A stretch of DNA of 64,000 nucleotides. Source: Globodera rostochiensis (Eukaryota; Nematoda; Chromadorea; Rhabditida; Heteroderidae). The stretch lies in assembly GCA_018350325.1 (NCBI GenBank), contig JAEVLN010000017.1, positions 1,912,803 to 1,976,802 of the forward strand, in the 5' to 3' direction. The notes below the pieces were generated by a model. The model saw only the letters and a list, made by a program, of their open reading frames with translations, was not told the DNA's origin and searched no databases. Position 1 is the stretch's first letter, and every line of letters begins with the position of its first letter. This document shows, in pieces, positions 1 to 11,274 of the stretch. A program made the translations under genes and the position numbers.

Positions 1-60
1 TGTCGACCAAGCCAAAATCGGTCCGAATGTCGACCAAGCCAAAATCGGTCCGAATACCGA
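1..60 (-). repeat. 27-bp satellite, antisense copies
   Basis: Two copies of a 27-bp unit, read on the minus strand as tggtcgacattcggaccgat followed by tttggct. The same unit runs on the plus strand at 741-947, so the two arrays face each other across about 680 bp. The left array is cut by the window edge. Because 27 is divisible by three, every frame stays open and the long ORFs over it are artefacts. Confidence 0.85.
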
Positions 61-740
61 CCCATTTTAAATTGGCTTGAATACAGACTACAATAAAGTT
101 TTTGGGGTTTTCGGGGGCGTAGAATCTGAATCTAACCTCTTTTTCAGCCAATTCCTAATCCCGGACCCGAATTCGAACATTTGTCCGATATCTCAAAATT
201 TTTAAAAAATTAATTTTGATCTTAAAATTGTTCAAGAAACACCAAAATTATTTATATGGTTTCTTAGGTTGTGAAAACGATGTAATAAGCAAAAATTTTA
301 ACGGCTCGACCTTTAAACCGGTTTTTGAAACAGTTCAAATTTTGAAAACCATCGGGGGACCTTTTTGGTCAAAAGTTCGTTAGGCTTGGCCTAAGCCACC
401 CTGGCTTAGGATTCGTTAGGCTTTTTCGGCCATCGGTCGCCCATTGAATGATTCAGATCCGAATAAATACTACCAATCGATTTCCCCTTCGAGACCGAGT
501 GTTCGAGTTCGGGTTCAGGATTCGAGATTTGCAAAATTCGAGCTTGGATACGTGATCTACGCATGCTTTTACCCTAGAAAACATGTATTTAAAAACTTGA
601 CGAAATGTCGCCTAGACCAAATGTGAGCGTACCGAATCGTCCGTTTTTTCGTTACCGGACGAAATGTACGGGCACCTTGAAAAACATAAAAAACTAAACA
701 CCTAATTAAAGCAAACACAAAGTTTGAATTTTTATAACTG
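61..740. other. Spacer between inverted satellite arrays, no gene seen
   Basis: AT-rich sequence lying between the two inverted satellite arrays. No splice-consistent coding segment or RNA gene is evident. The open frame at 444-626 has no family resemblance and no signal peptide. Confidence 0.6.
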
Positions 741-947
741 GTCGACATTCGGATCGATTTTGGCTTGGTCGACATTCGGACCGATTTTGGCTTGGTCGAC
801 ATTCGGACCGATTTTGGCTTGGTCGACACGGACCGATTTTGGCTTGGTCGGTATTCGGATTGCTTTTGTCTTGGTCGACATTCGGACCGGTCGACATTCG
901 GACCGATTTTGGCTTGGTCGACATTCGGACGGTCGACATTCGGTCCG
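741..947 (+). repeat. 27-bp satellite array
   Basis: Seven to eight tandem copies of the 27-bp unit tggtcgacattcggaccgat + tttggct. The first copies are nearly perfect; later ones carry internal deletions (tggtcgacacggacc) and substitutions. Each unit contains a GTCGAC. It is the inverted partner of the array at 1-60. Confidence 0.9.
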
Positions 948-1144
948 TACGCCCCTACGTTCGTGCAAACTGAATTTATAAATAAATAATCATTTTTGGC
1001 AAAATGTCTGATACAATTTTTAATTTTCTAAACAAACTCCCATAAAAATTTTATCATTGTGGGTGTATCTTTCCGTTTTTACAACCTTAGGCCGGTTTTG
1101 CGACCCACGGTTTTTGGTTTCGGCTTTTGGGCCAAAACCCCCGG

Positions 1145-1450
1145 TTTTCTTTCTTAAAATAAAAACCCCCGCCACCTCTGAAATAGAAGCCACCTTTGAG
1201 AGCTGGTGCCTCCCATTTTTTGAAAAAAAATAAAATTTTTCTTAAAAGTCAATCAAAACATGTTTCTAGGTCTTTTAAGGGGCAGGCGTAGAGTTGAACT
1301 ATTGTTAAGCTAAAGCTGCGATTGGACAAATCTCAATAAAGTTATGGTCAGAAAACTTAAAAAATAAAAACCGAGGTTTGGACTTTTCTTGCCAAGGTGG
1401 CTTCTATTTCAGGGGTGGAGGGGGGGGGGGGGCTTCTATTTTAAAAAAGA
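1145..1450. repeat. Inverted-repeat element (MITE-like)
   Basis: A left arm containing cacctctgaaatagaagcca (about 1172-1198) is mirrored by a right arm containing ggtggcttctatttcagggg (about 1396-1417). The outer flanks are also complementary (aaaataaaaacccccgcc against gggggcttctattttaaa). The core is non-coding. Structure suggests a foldback or MITE; no target-site duplication could be assigned. Confidence 0.6.
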
Positions 1451-2357
1451 GATAAAGTAAGTTAAAATTTACTTTGGAAAGTTTCGTTATTTACCAAAAT
1501 TTTTAGTTTTCAATGCAAGCAAACCCAAATAATAAAATTAGAAATAAAAGAATGAACCGCGTCGTTAATGTGGTCTCACTACCCAAACAAGATTTCGTGG
1601 CCTTTGGAATTGCATACGCACCAATTCATTGTCAAATTTAAATTTTATTTTTATCTTTAATAAGTTTATAAGAGTTTGTAACTTACATGTTAAGTGAAAT
1701 TATTTTAAGGATTTTAAAAATAGGAAATAAAAAATTCTGTTAAATACTCAATAATATTCTAAGAAACGCGTTAAAAAAGCTAACAGAAAGCATCTTTTGA
1801 ATGTTTTTAGCGGTTTAATACAATTTATACTTTTACGATTAATCTCAATTGGATGAGATTATAAACTTTTGTTTTATTAAACCCACAATTCCCAAGCACT
1901 CCCCAATTCCGTCATTTTTTATTTACAACCCAAACTGGTTCCTTCCGAACAACGTTTTTGGGTTGCCCCATTTCTGGGCTTGGTTCCGACCCAAATTGTT
2001 CCAATCATTTGCATGTACACAAAGCAATTTATTTGTCACAAAACTGCTTTATTAATATTTTTTATAATTAATGCCTCCATGCGGGGAATGCTTCTTCGTT
2101 TTGGTTAATTAATATTATTACAATTTGCGCAAAAATCAAACATTTGGTTTATAAAGCGACCAGAAACAATTTGAGAAGCATTATGCAAACAAAGAAGTCG
2201 TCGTATTTGGTTGAAATTCAGGCAACAAACTTATGAAATTTATACCAAAATGCAAAAAAAAATTTTTTTTAGAATTTTTAATTATCGTTTATTGCATTCA
2301 AATGCTTATCACATTATATACTTTTTATTTAAACATTTTTAGATATATTTATTTTAA
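1451..2357. other. Intergenic, no gene seen
   Basis: AT-rich DNA upstream of the small secreted peptide gene. The open frame at 1849-2055 lacks a signal peptide and any recognisable domain, and I do not regard it as a gene. Confidence 0.5.
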
Positions 2358-2546
2358 ATGCATTTTTTCGCTTCATTATTTTGCATTTTGTTTCTGATTG
2401 GAATTGTCGGCAGTGTGGCGGCAGCGGACACCGGCAATGTGCCCGTTTCAGCAATTAAATGGAAGATCAAACCGGGCAAGGGCCGAGTTGAGCAGCTGAC
2501 CTTTGGACAGTTTAAAAAATTGTTGCTTGCACGCAAAACTGATTGA
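2358..2546 (+). CDS. Small secreted peptide, single exon
   Basis: A complete 62-residue ORF. It starts with a textbook signal peptide (MHFFASLFCILFLIGIVGSV, cleavage likely after AAA near residue 23). The mature part is about 40 residues, strongly basic and without cysteines, containing IKWKIKPGKGRVEQ and ending ARKTD. An AATAAA poly(A) signal lies 35 bp after the stop at 2581-2586. The GC content rises inside the ORF compared with its flanks, as expected for coding DNA here. No introns are needed. I do not recognise a family. A processed neuropeptide is less likely because dibasic spacing is irregular; an effector or antimicrobial-type peptide is possible. Function is unknown. Confidence 0.65.
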   Translation: MHFFASLFCILFLIGIVGSVAAADTGNVPVSAIKWKIKPGKGRVEQLTFGQFKKLLLARKTD

Positions 2547-2589
2547 ATTCTGAATTTGTAACAATATCAAATGGAATAGTAATAAAGAT

Positions 2590-3900
2590 TATAAAAAAAT
2601 GTTAATTTTGGTTTTATTTTATAACGTCTTAGGTAATTTGTTTTAGATCCTTTTTAAAGAAAGTCAATTTTAATAAAACCATTAAATTCCATTCACAAAT
2701 TTATTTATCTTGAAAGAAATAGACAACAATTAGACAGTTATAAATTGTTTATTACTTTTAAACTTTTACATTCAAAATATTGAATTTCCATTGAATTTAA
2801 TTAAAAAAATTTTCGTACCTGGCGGGATCCTAAATTAGTAAATGTTCTAATAATTTTGAGCTTTCTTTAAAAGAATAATTTTAAAAATAATTTTTTTAAA
2901 ATAAATTTCTCTTATATGTTTTGAATGCACTTTCTTTCCGCCATAACTAGGGGGCATACATACCGGAAATCACTTTTAATTGTGTGACTTTGCCGCCCAT
3001 TTTTTCTGTCATTTTTGTTGTTTCGTTTTGCCTATTTCCCCCAATCTCTGTCTGTTTGTCTCCCAATTTTGTCACAAAAACGTACCCACATTTATTTGCC
3101 TGTGTTCAAACTTCCGGCTCACCTTTTATTTTTACTTTTCATTGGGTCGGAAATTAGTTAATTTAATCGCTCCATCATATTAAATCAAAAACAAAACATT
3201 TTAAACTGTTTCCGGTGTACAAACAGATGACAGACAGTTGGCTATTAAGTATTAAAGTGTGTTTAAGAGCAATAAACATTTTTTAAGTTGCAAAATTTAT
3301 AAAATGTATAACAAAAGTCGAAGGTGCCTCATTTATTCGAATCTAAACTACTTTCAATTTTAACAATATATTAAAAATTTTTCTAAGAATAACGCATACA
3401 ACAACAGTTAAGTAACGTACCAAAAAAAGTAAATTTTTTGCACGAATCAAAATGATGAGATACCATAAAAGTTACTCCGCTAATTTAACAAAAATTCTAA
3501 CAAGATAAAACCAAATGAGCGCTTTGTCAGATCGTTTTTAAAATGCCTTTATGTCTGTGATCAGCACAATTCTTTGAATGATTCCAATGCAAGTGATCCC
3601 TAAAAATAGAAACGGAGCTAAAACACTAGACCGAATGTAAAAGAAGCAAAACCATCCAACAATTTAACTGATCGTTTTTGTGATCGTTTCATTAGATCAT
3701 TTGTCAAGGGTCATATATCTCAAAAAATCCCACAAATTCACACCCCACAAAGTGTAACAATTAATTAATTAATTCACTCACTCACTCGCTCACTCTTGAT
3801 GAATAGGCGAAGTCGTCGGTCGGTCCGGTCCATCTTTCTCGCGACTGTCAAATTATTTATTCTTTAATCTCCTGCGGGCACACTCAGACCGTTTAAGGTG
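2590..3900. other. Intergenic, no gene seen
   Basis: AT-rich spacer leading to the TATA-type promoter at 3913. Contains a short actcactc run near 3777. Nothing coding is supported. Confidence 0.5.
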
Positions 3901-3912
3901 GAGAAAAAACCC

Positions 3913-3953
3913 CTATAAATAAGCGGAGTAAATGCTAGAGCCTTTCACCATCA
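3913..3953 (+). promoter_or_regulatory. TATA box and initiator-like element
   Basis: ctataaat at 3913-3920 is followed about 34 bp later by caccatcaga. The ATG of the Q/N-rich secreted gene is about 60 bp beyond. A similar pair (ctataaaa, then accatcat) occurs at 12293-12326. Confidence 0.6.
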
Positions 3954-4011
3954 GAAACCATTTGAATAACCGCCAAAAATTAACTATTCTTCGATTACAA
4001 AATAAAACAAA

Positions 4012-5356
4012 ATGACATTTGGACGAAACCTTTTTCTGATGTTTTGCTTCACTTTCTACGGCTGTGCAATTTTACTTTTTACCGAGGTAAGTGTGTAAGC
4101 CCCATTAATATTTTATGCATTGTATAACGCTGAAATTATGAAAAGATTTTCCGGCACCCGACACAAAACCTGATTGGAATAAATCTCTTAAAATACCTTA
4201 ATTTACAAAATCTCTTCTCAGTTTTTTTTGGTCCAAAGTTACCCAAATCAAACATACCACATTTTAGGCTGCGATCAAAGTTGTTCCGGTCAGCTATTAT
4301 TACTATTATAATGGACAACATCCACAACAACAATTTGTACAATACGCAAATCAACAGCAAAAAATCTCAAACAATCGCATGGAAAATGTATTTATGTTTG
4401 CTTTTTGGAAAGTATCATAATGGAATCGCACAGTTCGGTGCCAATAGTTTCAGCGCCGTCGATCATAACTATTGGCTACCAAAAATCATCAGAACTACCC
4501 AGATTTCTGGACCTGGGCCCGGTCCCGGTTTGATTGTGCTGAAAAATCCGGTTACATGGGATTAAAATTCCGATCTCTAGCTGAATGGGGAAGAGCAGTG
4601 ACCCAAGGTCCCGACCGCTTTACTAAACTTGTTGGGGCTGAAACGATCGGTGCCGAATTTACCCTATCCAGATCAATGATTAATGATGATTACATTTTAC
4701 ATTAGTAATAAACAAGAATAATATACAAATAAATTTCAGTTTCGTGTCATGAATGGAAATCCCAAAACTAACCAATGGAACACAAATCCTTCGCCGAAAG
4801 ACAAAGACGACGCATGGGATATCAAAGAAGTAAAAGCGTGTGTAAAATCAATCATTAAAGTAAAAATTTAATTTAATTAACTTAGAATCAACAAAAGATG
4901 AAGCAACCCAAACAACAGACTGAGCCGATTTCTCAAAATTCAATTCAACAGCAGCAGACTGACAATTATGAATCGTTTTCATCAAATCAAATTCAGCCAA
5001 ACCAACGCACTGATCAGTACCAGCCAGTCTTATCAAATCAGTTTCAGCAAAAACAACAACACACTGACCAAAGCAAACCGGTTTCAACCAATCAAATTCA
5101 GCCCGATCATCGATCAGATACTTCCCAACCGATTTCCCAACAAAATTTGAGTGGAAATAATAATAATAATAATAATAATAAATACACACCGTGGAATGTG
5201 CACAACAACTACTACACCAGCTACGACGACTGCGACCCTTGGTGCCGAGCGCATTGTGCCACAAAACGGACACCCGAATTTTGCTTCAGGACAGGGCCAT
5301 GTATGCACAACTGCTACCGAATTGTCACCAACTTTATGAGGGCACGTCGGATGTAA
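4012..5356 (+). CDS. Secreted Q/N-rich protein with Cys-rich C-terminus
   Basis: Four exons join in frame: 4012-4086, 4268-4387, 4740-4829 and 4886-5356, all with GT-AG introns, giving 251 residues. Exon 1 is a signal peptide (MTFGRNLFLMFCFTFYGCAI...). Exon 2 holds a Tyr run and Gln-rich sequence. Exon 4 has four loose repeats of the type TD..(Q/S)..S.NQ.Q and a poly-Asn run. The last 50 residues form a compact six-Cys module, with cysteines in the pattern C-x3-C-x3-C, then C, then C-x3-C (CDPWCRAHC ... CMHNC). No catalytic family is recognised. A TATA box sits at 3913. The layout, a low-complexity linker plus a disulfide-rich tail, suits an extracellular or effector-type protein, which is inference. 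Confidence 0.75.
4425..4705 (+). pseudogene. Unexplained coding-like segment inside intron 2
   Basis: Intron 2 of the Q/N-rich gene (4388-4739) holds a GC-richer stretch whose translation looks like ordinary globular protein, including YPDFWTWARSRFDCAEKSGY and LAEWGRAVTQGPDRF. A protein-like run upstream (FGANSFSAVDHNYW) is in another frame, so the segment is broken by about one base near 4470. No AG-GT exon fits the host gene's frame. It could be a gene fragment inserted into the intron, an alternative exon or a decayed gene. I do not recognise the family. Confidence 0.4.
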
Positions 5357-5419
5357 GAAAAATGATATTGATCAAATTAATTGGATGAAAGTGTAGACGA
5401 TCATTTTTTTTTTGCTAAA

Positions 5420-5950
5420 TAAATAATACAAAAGTAATCTCCAAGCAGTTCATTTATAAATGTATTCTTAAATAATCTTTAAACAATGATTGTTTTTTAA
5501 TTCGCATTGTTAAAATTTGTGTAAATTTTGTATTTGATTCATGCTATTGGTTTTAACTTTTGTTTTAGACTATTATTAGGCTGTGGCCGGCCATAATTTT
5601 CTAAAATAAATTTTTATTTTATTTTAGTGAGTGCCATCTCTTTTTTTTGCCCATACAAAAGTGCATAATATTAAAGGTTATTATAATAGTCCCCTTTCTT
5701 CAGAATAAACCCCAGCACTTGTCGCGTGATTGTGTGCCATTCCCCCCCCCCCTTCCCCCTCTGAATGCCATTGTTCTCGCTAAAAATTGTCAGCATATTT
5801 CTGATATAGAAAATTTCTTTTTATTGAACAAAACTCGTGGATTTTATTATTGCCGACCTACTCAATAGATTTTTTTTTATCATTTTAATTCTTAAGTTGT
5901 ATGTATAAATAATTGACAATTTTTTTTTCTTAAGCGTTAATATTTTATTT
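5420..5950. other. Intergenic, no gene seen
   Basis: AT-rich spacer with a poly-C tract near 5744. Ends in a pyrimidine-rich TTTTTTTTAG immediately before the next ATG. Confidence 0.5.
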
Positions 5951-5957
5951 TTTTAGA

Positions 5958-7632
5958 ATGCCTCGCCAATCCCGTCTTTTACTATTATTTTTATCAATTT
6001 GCCTTTTATTTAAAAAAAGCGGTGCTAGTTTGACACAAATTGAAGACGTTGAAATTGAAACAGGAATTAAATGCAGCAAAATGCTTTTGGCAAAAGAAAT
6101 TATTGCAATTAATAAAACAGAGAATGAAATTGGACTTAAACTTTTGAAAGTATGCAATTTATTGGAATGTGCTAAAGACGTAACGACCATTGATGGATGT
6201 TTCAAAAAGGCATTTGTAAAACATTCTTTGCATCCGGACATGATTAAAAATGCCGAAGACTCCAAATTGGCAGAAGAAGCATTCAAAGGTTTATTATATA
6301 GTTTATTTATATTTTATTTAAAATTTCAGTCATTGATTTGCTCCGCACGTACATTAAGAACAATTACCAAGATGGTAAAATGAGTAAAACTTTTTCTTTT
6401 TTTTTAAAATTATTTGTTTTAGTTAATGACATCTTTCGAGCACTTAACATTTCAAAGCCGATTATTGGTACTTTAATTAAAATTTGACAAAAGCAAGATT
6501 TACCTATATGAAAAGTAAAATATATATTTATTAATTTTAGTGAAAATGAAGAGAAAAGATTCTGCTAATCCAAGTGGCATGACAGGTATAAATATTACTT
6601 AAAAACTTTAATTTAATTGATTCATTAAATTAAAAAAAGATAAGTTTCCTAAAAAGGTTCCTTTTTAAATCGAATATTTTAAAACTTTAGAAATCAATCA
6701 AAATGTAAACATTGATAGCATAAAAAATATCAATCGTGCGAGAGAATATTTGAAGTCTGAAAATATTTTTGAAATATTTGACGGAATTGAAACATTTTTG
6801 GAGGGAAAGAAGAAATCATTAAGAGAAAAATTTTACAAAATGAAAGATGAAATTAAATTTCTTCGTATAATTTTTTTTAACGAAGAGTTTGAGAAATGTT
6901 TGAATGAAATTGAAGGGTATGGCATGGAAAACTACGACATGCGGCTAGAAAAAATTGATAAACTGATTGTGGTGATCAGCAAAAAGATTTCCCGGATATT
7001 GTGGTAATTTCATTTTATTAAAAAAAAGAGTTCAAAATTTAGGTTGTTAACAAATAAATTTATTTGAAATTAATAAAAAGGTGCTTTTCGTGTTATCGGT
7101 ATGCCAATTTAAAATAGTTAAGGAGAACATTTTTGTATTTGTTTTTTGATTTTTTAGGTCAGATTTTACCATACTTAAGCAAGAAGAGCTTGAAAAAATT
7201 GCAAAATTGAAAATAATGGACATTATGAAATGGAAAGAAAATGTGTACAAAGCAATGTCGAAAAAGACGGAACGATACGAATTGGGAATGCAAGCACAAA
7301 ATATTGAGCTACAAAAACTGAAACTTAACAATTTGTTCATCAATTTTCAAAATCTCCCAAATTTGTTTATCCCCCCTAAATTTACGAAACTCAACAAAAA
7401 GCTTGAGAAGAAGCATGCCGAAATTGACTCAACATATAACAAAGAATATGCCCTTATCAATTCGCCCAACAATCGACCATCCTATGTGTACAACAACAAA
7501 TGGCAACATTGGCACAATTTGTTTTATACAAAACATTTTTTTATGGCTATTGACGATATGGAGACGTTTAATTTGTCGGATGAACAAACGATTAGATTGA
7601 ACAAATTTTATTATGGCACTGTCAAAATCTAA
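5958..7632 (+). CDS. Secreted alpha-helical protein, six exons, unrecognised
   Basis: Exons 5958-6288, 6330-6374, 6423-6467, 6541-6585, 6691-7003 and 7158-7632 join in frame through GT-AG introns. Exons 2-4 are each exactly 45 bp. The product is about 417 residues. It opens with a signal peptide (RLLLLFLSICLLFKKSGAS). Residues 25-120 are helical with paired cysteines (IKCSK, VCNLLEC, DGCF). The rest is rich in Lys, Glu and Ile with heptad-like spacing, and the last third contains KLNKKLEKKHAEID and ends KFYYGTVKI. The ATG lies one base after a TTTTTTTTAG tract, which looks like a spliced-leader trans-splice acceptor. No known domain is recognised. The series of small equal exons suggests internal exon duplication, though the peptides have diverged. 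Confidence 0.7.
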
Positions 7633-7639
7633 CCTTTAG

Positions 7640-8650
7640 CTTTTTCAACATTTTGAAAAGATGAGTTTTTTTTCTTTAAATTTATTTATTGAGAATATTT
7701 TTGTTCACCAAACCGAACGTTGGCTGACGACATATTGAGAAAGAAGAACACAAAGAACGGCACATTGTTTTATTTTTGATGTAATTCTGAATTTCAATTA
7801 TCACATCTGCTAAAAATTGTTGTTTTTTGTTATTCAATTTTGTGCATTTGTTACGGGAAATTTGGGAATTTTTTAACGGTAACACATATAGGTATGTAAT
7901 TTCAAGAGTTGGCGTGCGGTTCAAAGGGAACTGAGATTCTTATTCATATGCAGTAAATTTTTTTGCTTATTATTTATTAATTTTAAAATATGAAGAATTT
8001 AAAAAATTGCATTTTTGGCGGGCAAATTTTTAGTCTTGAAAAAAGTCTATTTTTAGGGGTGCATTTTTTGAAAAGTTGGAAAAGTCGATCTTCAGGGGTG
8101 CATTTTTCATTTTTATTGTATTTTTTAAAGGAATTTTTCGAAAGCCCAAATACGGTAGTACTTATTGCTAAAAAAACCCAAAAAATAGGTGCTAAAACTC
8201 GATGAAAATCGATCGCTGTGAGCTAAAACATAATTTTTTTATGATTTTCAGAGCAAGGGGCGTTTAGGAAAAAAATAGGTGAAAACCTAAAATCCGGGCC
8301 CTGGCTGCAATTATTCCTCTTTTTCGATTTACTTTTGGCTCAACTTACAGAGATATTACGAAACGCTACGACAAAACCAAATAATAATATTTCATAATAT
8401 TTTTTTACTGCCACATCCACGGGTATGAAATTATTATTATTATTATTGATATACCTATCACATCCTGTTACAATGCTATAAATCAATACAATATCAAAGC
8501 GCTAACGAAAAATATGTTTAATAGAGCATTTAAAATGATTTTATTGTTAAAAGCTAATATTGAAGGTACTTTACATTAAAAAAAAGCTTCATTTGTTAGA
8601 GAATAAAAATGCATTTAACAATTTCAAAATTAATTTGTTTGGATTTAGAC
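7640..8650. repeat. Non-coding, contains dispersed AT-rich repeat
   Basis: Between 8020 and 8140 the motif ggggtgcatttttcattttt and its neighbourhood recurs at about 19480-19610 and, reversed, at about 29040-29170 and 39430-39540. This marks an interspersed repeat family. No gene is supported here. Confidence 0.5.
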
Positions 8651-8659
8651 AACAAAATT

Positions 8660-9906
8660 ATGTTATATTTATTGTATGTAATTGGCGTTTTTATTTATTT
8701 CCCTACCAATTCAACCAAAAGCAATGAGTCTGAACGGTGAGCTCAGTGCAACCAGACCAAGTTGATCAGAATCAAAATTTAGCTAATCATCTCGTTGCAA
8801 GTCGCTTCGGGGAAATTGATAATGTCCAGAGAACGGCGAACGATCAGGTTCAAAATGTTCAAAACCCTCGTTATCCCCGATGCGCTCAAGAAAAAAAAAA
8901 TTGTTTGAAAAAAATTTAACAGGTCTTCTGAATTTTGCTACAATTTTCTTAACAAAGATTGCCGATTTTTGTAAAAATTTCCCCGGGCATTTCTAACTAG
9001 AGGTGTGCTCTGTTCTGTTCTGATTTATCAGAATGGCTGCTCGTTTTGGGCACCAGAATTCTGTTTTCCGATTTTTTTAAAGAAAAGTCATAAAAAACGG
9101 AATTTAGGTATACGTTTCATTATTCAAATTATCCAAGAGCGGCAAATTTTAGACAAAAAATTTCGAACCGAGTATTATTGGCGATCAAAAAATTTTATTT
9201 TGAAGCAATTGTTTAATTTTTTGAATAGTTTTCACTTTTTTTAATGGAAAACTGGTCAAATTACAAATTTTCATCCAATTTTTTTTAACAAAATATCGTT
9301 AAAATCTTTAAAAAGACTACCGTATTTATAAAATGTTGGTTAAAGTTTTTTTTGTAGCGCAAATAAATGACTTTAAGCGTCAATTGCTGAATGAAGCACG
9401 AGCACAGAATGTGGACCAATATCGACAGCTAAATTGGAGTTCAACTTTTCAAAATTGCGCTTCTTCGGACATTTTTGGTCACACATATATGCAAAATAAT
9501 GTTTATGTTTCGAGAATTTAAAAATATATTTAAATTGGAATTTTAAGAAAAATCAAATAATTGCAAAAATGCTTTTTTTGTTTGCCTAGGTAATGAAGCA
9601 AATCATGAAATGGGATGGGCGCAACTCTTAAATATACCTTTCGAGTCCGAACTTAATCCAACGGCGTATAGTTTATTGCAAAACAATTCCAATGAAAATG
9701 ATCAGAGAAACAAAAATCCAAAGGATGATACGTCTGATCAACTTCCCAACACTGAAAATACTATTCGTTTAATTCAGAAAAAGAAATTTGGCCTTTTTCA
9801 AGAAATGTTGAGAACGGAAGAAACACCGCGGACTAACAAAGAATACGCAGATAAGCTCAAAGTCTCATATCGACAAATTTGTGCTTGGAAAAAATCGCTT
9901 CTTTAA
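8660..9906 (+). CDS. Probable secreted protein with helix-turn-helix-like module
   Basis: Exon candidates are 8660-8736 (signal-peptide-like MLYLLYVIGVFIYFPTNSTK), 9358-9477 (containing FKRQLLNEARAQNVDQYRQL) and 9590-9906. The last two join in frame by a GT-AG intron. The C-terminal 45 residues (KKFGLFQEMLRTEETPRTNK, then EYADKLKVSYRQICAWKKS) have the shape of a homeodomain-like helix-turn-helix: a helix, then EYA-x-L-x-VS as the turn and first recognition residues, then a Trp-Lys end. The join from the signal exon is unresolved, because the simple donor at 8737 leaves the wrong phase and an open segment at 8740-8910 (Gln/Asn/Asp-rich) may be an extra exon. A second module follows at 10056. 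The signal peptide plus DNA-binding-like fold is inference. Confidence 0.5.
9000..9085 (+). mobile_element. Truncated copy of hAT-like MITE
   Basis: ggtgtgctctgttctgttct followed by ttttgggcaccagaattctg matches the left end of the complete element at 53972-54815. The right end is missing. It lies in an intron or between exons of the HTH gene. Confidence 0.6.
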
Positions 9907-10055
9907 TAATAAAGCCTCGTAAGTAATTATTAGGGATGGCACTTTAGGGATGGCACTTTGTATTAGTCGAACATACTCAGCTTCTGGTGCGCCATGCCCC
10001 CATGAAACTGGCTTTTTCTGTTTATTTAATAAAAGTATTTTAATTTGTAAAAAAG

Positions 10056-10175
10056 CTTTACGAAGAACTTCGAAAAAGGAATAATTCATTAAATACTCGC
10101 GAATATGCAAAAATACTCGAAGTTTCACAACCTACAATTTGTAATTGGAACAAAAAACTTGCTTTAAAAAAGTGA
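10056..10175 (+). CDS. Second helix-turn-helix-like exon
   Basis: After an AAAAAAG acceptor the frame reads LYEELRKRNN, then NTREYAKILEVSQPTICNWN, then a stop. It aligns directly with the module at about 9775-9905 (EYADKLKVSYRQICAWKK), sharing EYAK-x-L-x-VS-x2-x-IC-x-W. It is therefore a tandem duplicate of the module, either a further exon of the same gene or the remnant of a neighbour. A possible later exon lies at 10262-10388 (IEKFKQMKCFDQNSEIPLIL). Which exons are used cannot be settled here. Confidence 0.45.
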   Translation, partial: LYEELRKRNNSLNTREYAKILEVSQPTICNWNKKLALKK

Positions 10176-10907
10176 AATTTAAAAAGTTTCAGTAAACTTA
10201 AAGAAAAATATGGCTCATTTGTGTTAAATTAAAAAACATTTAAAATTACGACAAAATTTTTAGACATTGAAAAATTTAAACAAATGAAGTGTTTTGACCA
10301 AAATTCAGAAATTCCGTTGATACTACACAATGATGTTGTTGGTGACGAGAAAAAAGGAAACAGCATTTTCATGACATTGTCGATATAAAAGAAATTAGAT
10401 TTTTTGTTGTGGTAAAAATCAATTCAACATTGCATTTGATTTTTGAATCATAATGCATTAAAAAATTAGTATTTAATTTATAATTGAAGCATTTTTTTTT
10501 GTGTTAAAAAAGTAAAATACCTTTGTGGATTTTTTCAAAAATTTTGACGATGTATTATTTTTGAATAGAGCTGAAAGTATATATAATTCAAAAATATATA
10601 CGGTAAAATAAAATTTTTATAAATTTAAATTGTTGGCTTTCTTTGGTAAATCATATTCGATCTGATAAAAAAACCCAATTTGGACAGGTTTAGGATTTAT
10701 TAAAAATGATTTTTAAAGCATTTTTCTTAGAAACCAATCGGTCCACATTGATTTCCGATTTAATGTTTATGCAAACGTTAAGCATTGATTACAAAAAATT
10801 CAACTTTTTTAACCGTTTAAGCAACTCTCATTAATTGTGGCATTACCATTAATTGAGATGAATGCCCGCTTTTATTCGTCCAAAGTGAGTTCGTCCATCG
10901 TTTTCAG

Positions 10908-11272
10908 AAATAGGGCTGGGATTTATACGTGCTGAAAAACCCAAAATATGTATGTTTTTATGTGCTAAAAAATGCCAAAATATATGCTAAAAATCCCAAA
11001 AAATGCCAAAATATGTGCTAAAATATGTGCCAAAAATGGCCAAAATCTAGTCAGTTTATGCATAAAAACCTTCAAAATTCATCTATCTTTATTAATTTTG
11101 CTCCTACAGTTGTAAATATACTATTTTTCACATGTTTTGGAAAATTTTATAAAAAATATCAAAATCGCCCTAATTCCAAAATTTTTCAAAACAAATACTA
11201 TTTTTGGTCTTCTCTCATGGTAAGGAATCCACAAAAAAAATATGTTAAAACATAAAAATCCCAGCCTTAGTT
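10908..11272 (+). mobile_element. MITE-like element, ctgggattt termini
   Basis: Left end gggctgggatttatacgtgc and right end cataaaaatcccagcc form terminal inverted repeats of about 12 bp. Inside are runs of aaaaatgccaaaatatgtgc and a conserved tail, cttcaaaattcatctatctt. The reversed family member lies at 28972-29400, and again at 39345-39770 within the duplicated unit. Confidence 0.65.
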
Positions 11273-11274
11273 AT

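Noticed and set aside
569..989. Several overlapping long ORFs on both strands
   Set aside because: They are produced by the 27-bp satellite, whose length is a multiple of three; no start context, domain or intron supports them.
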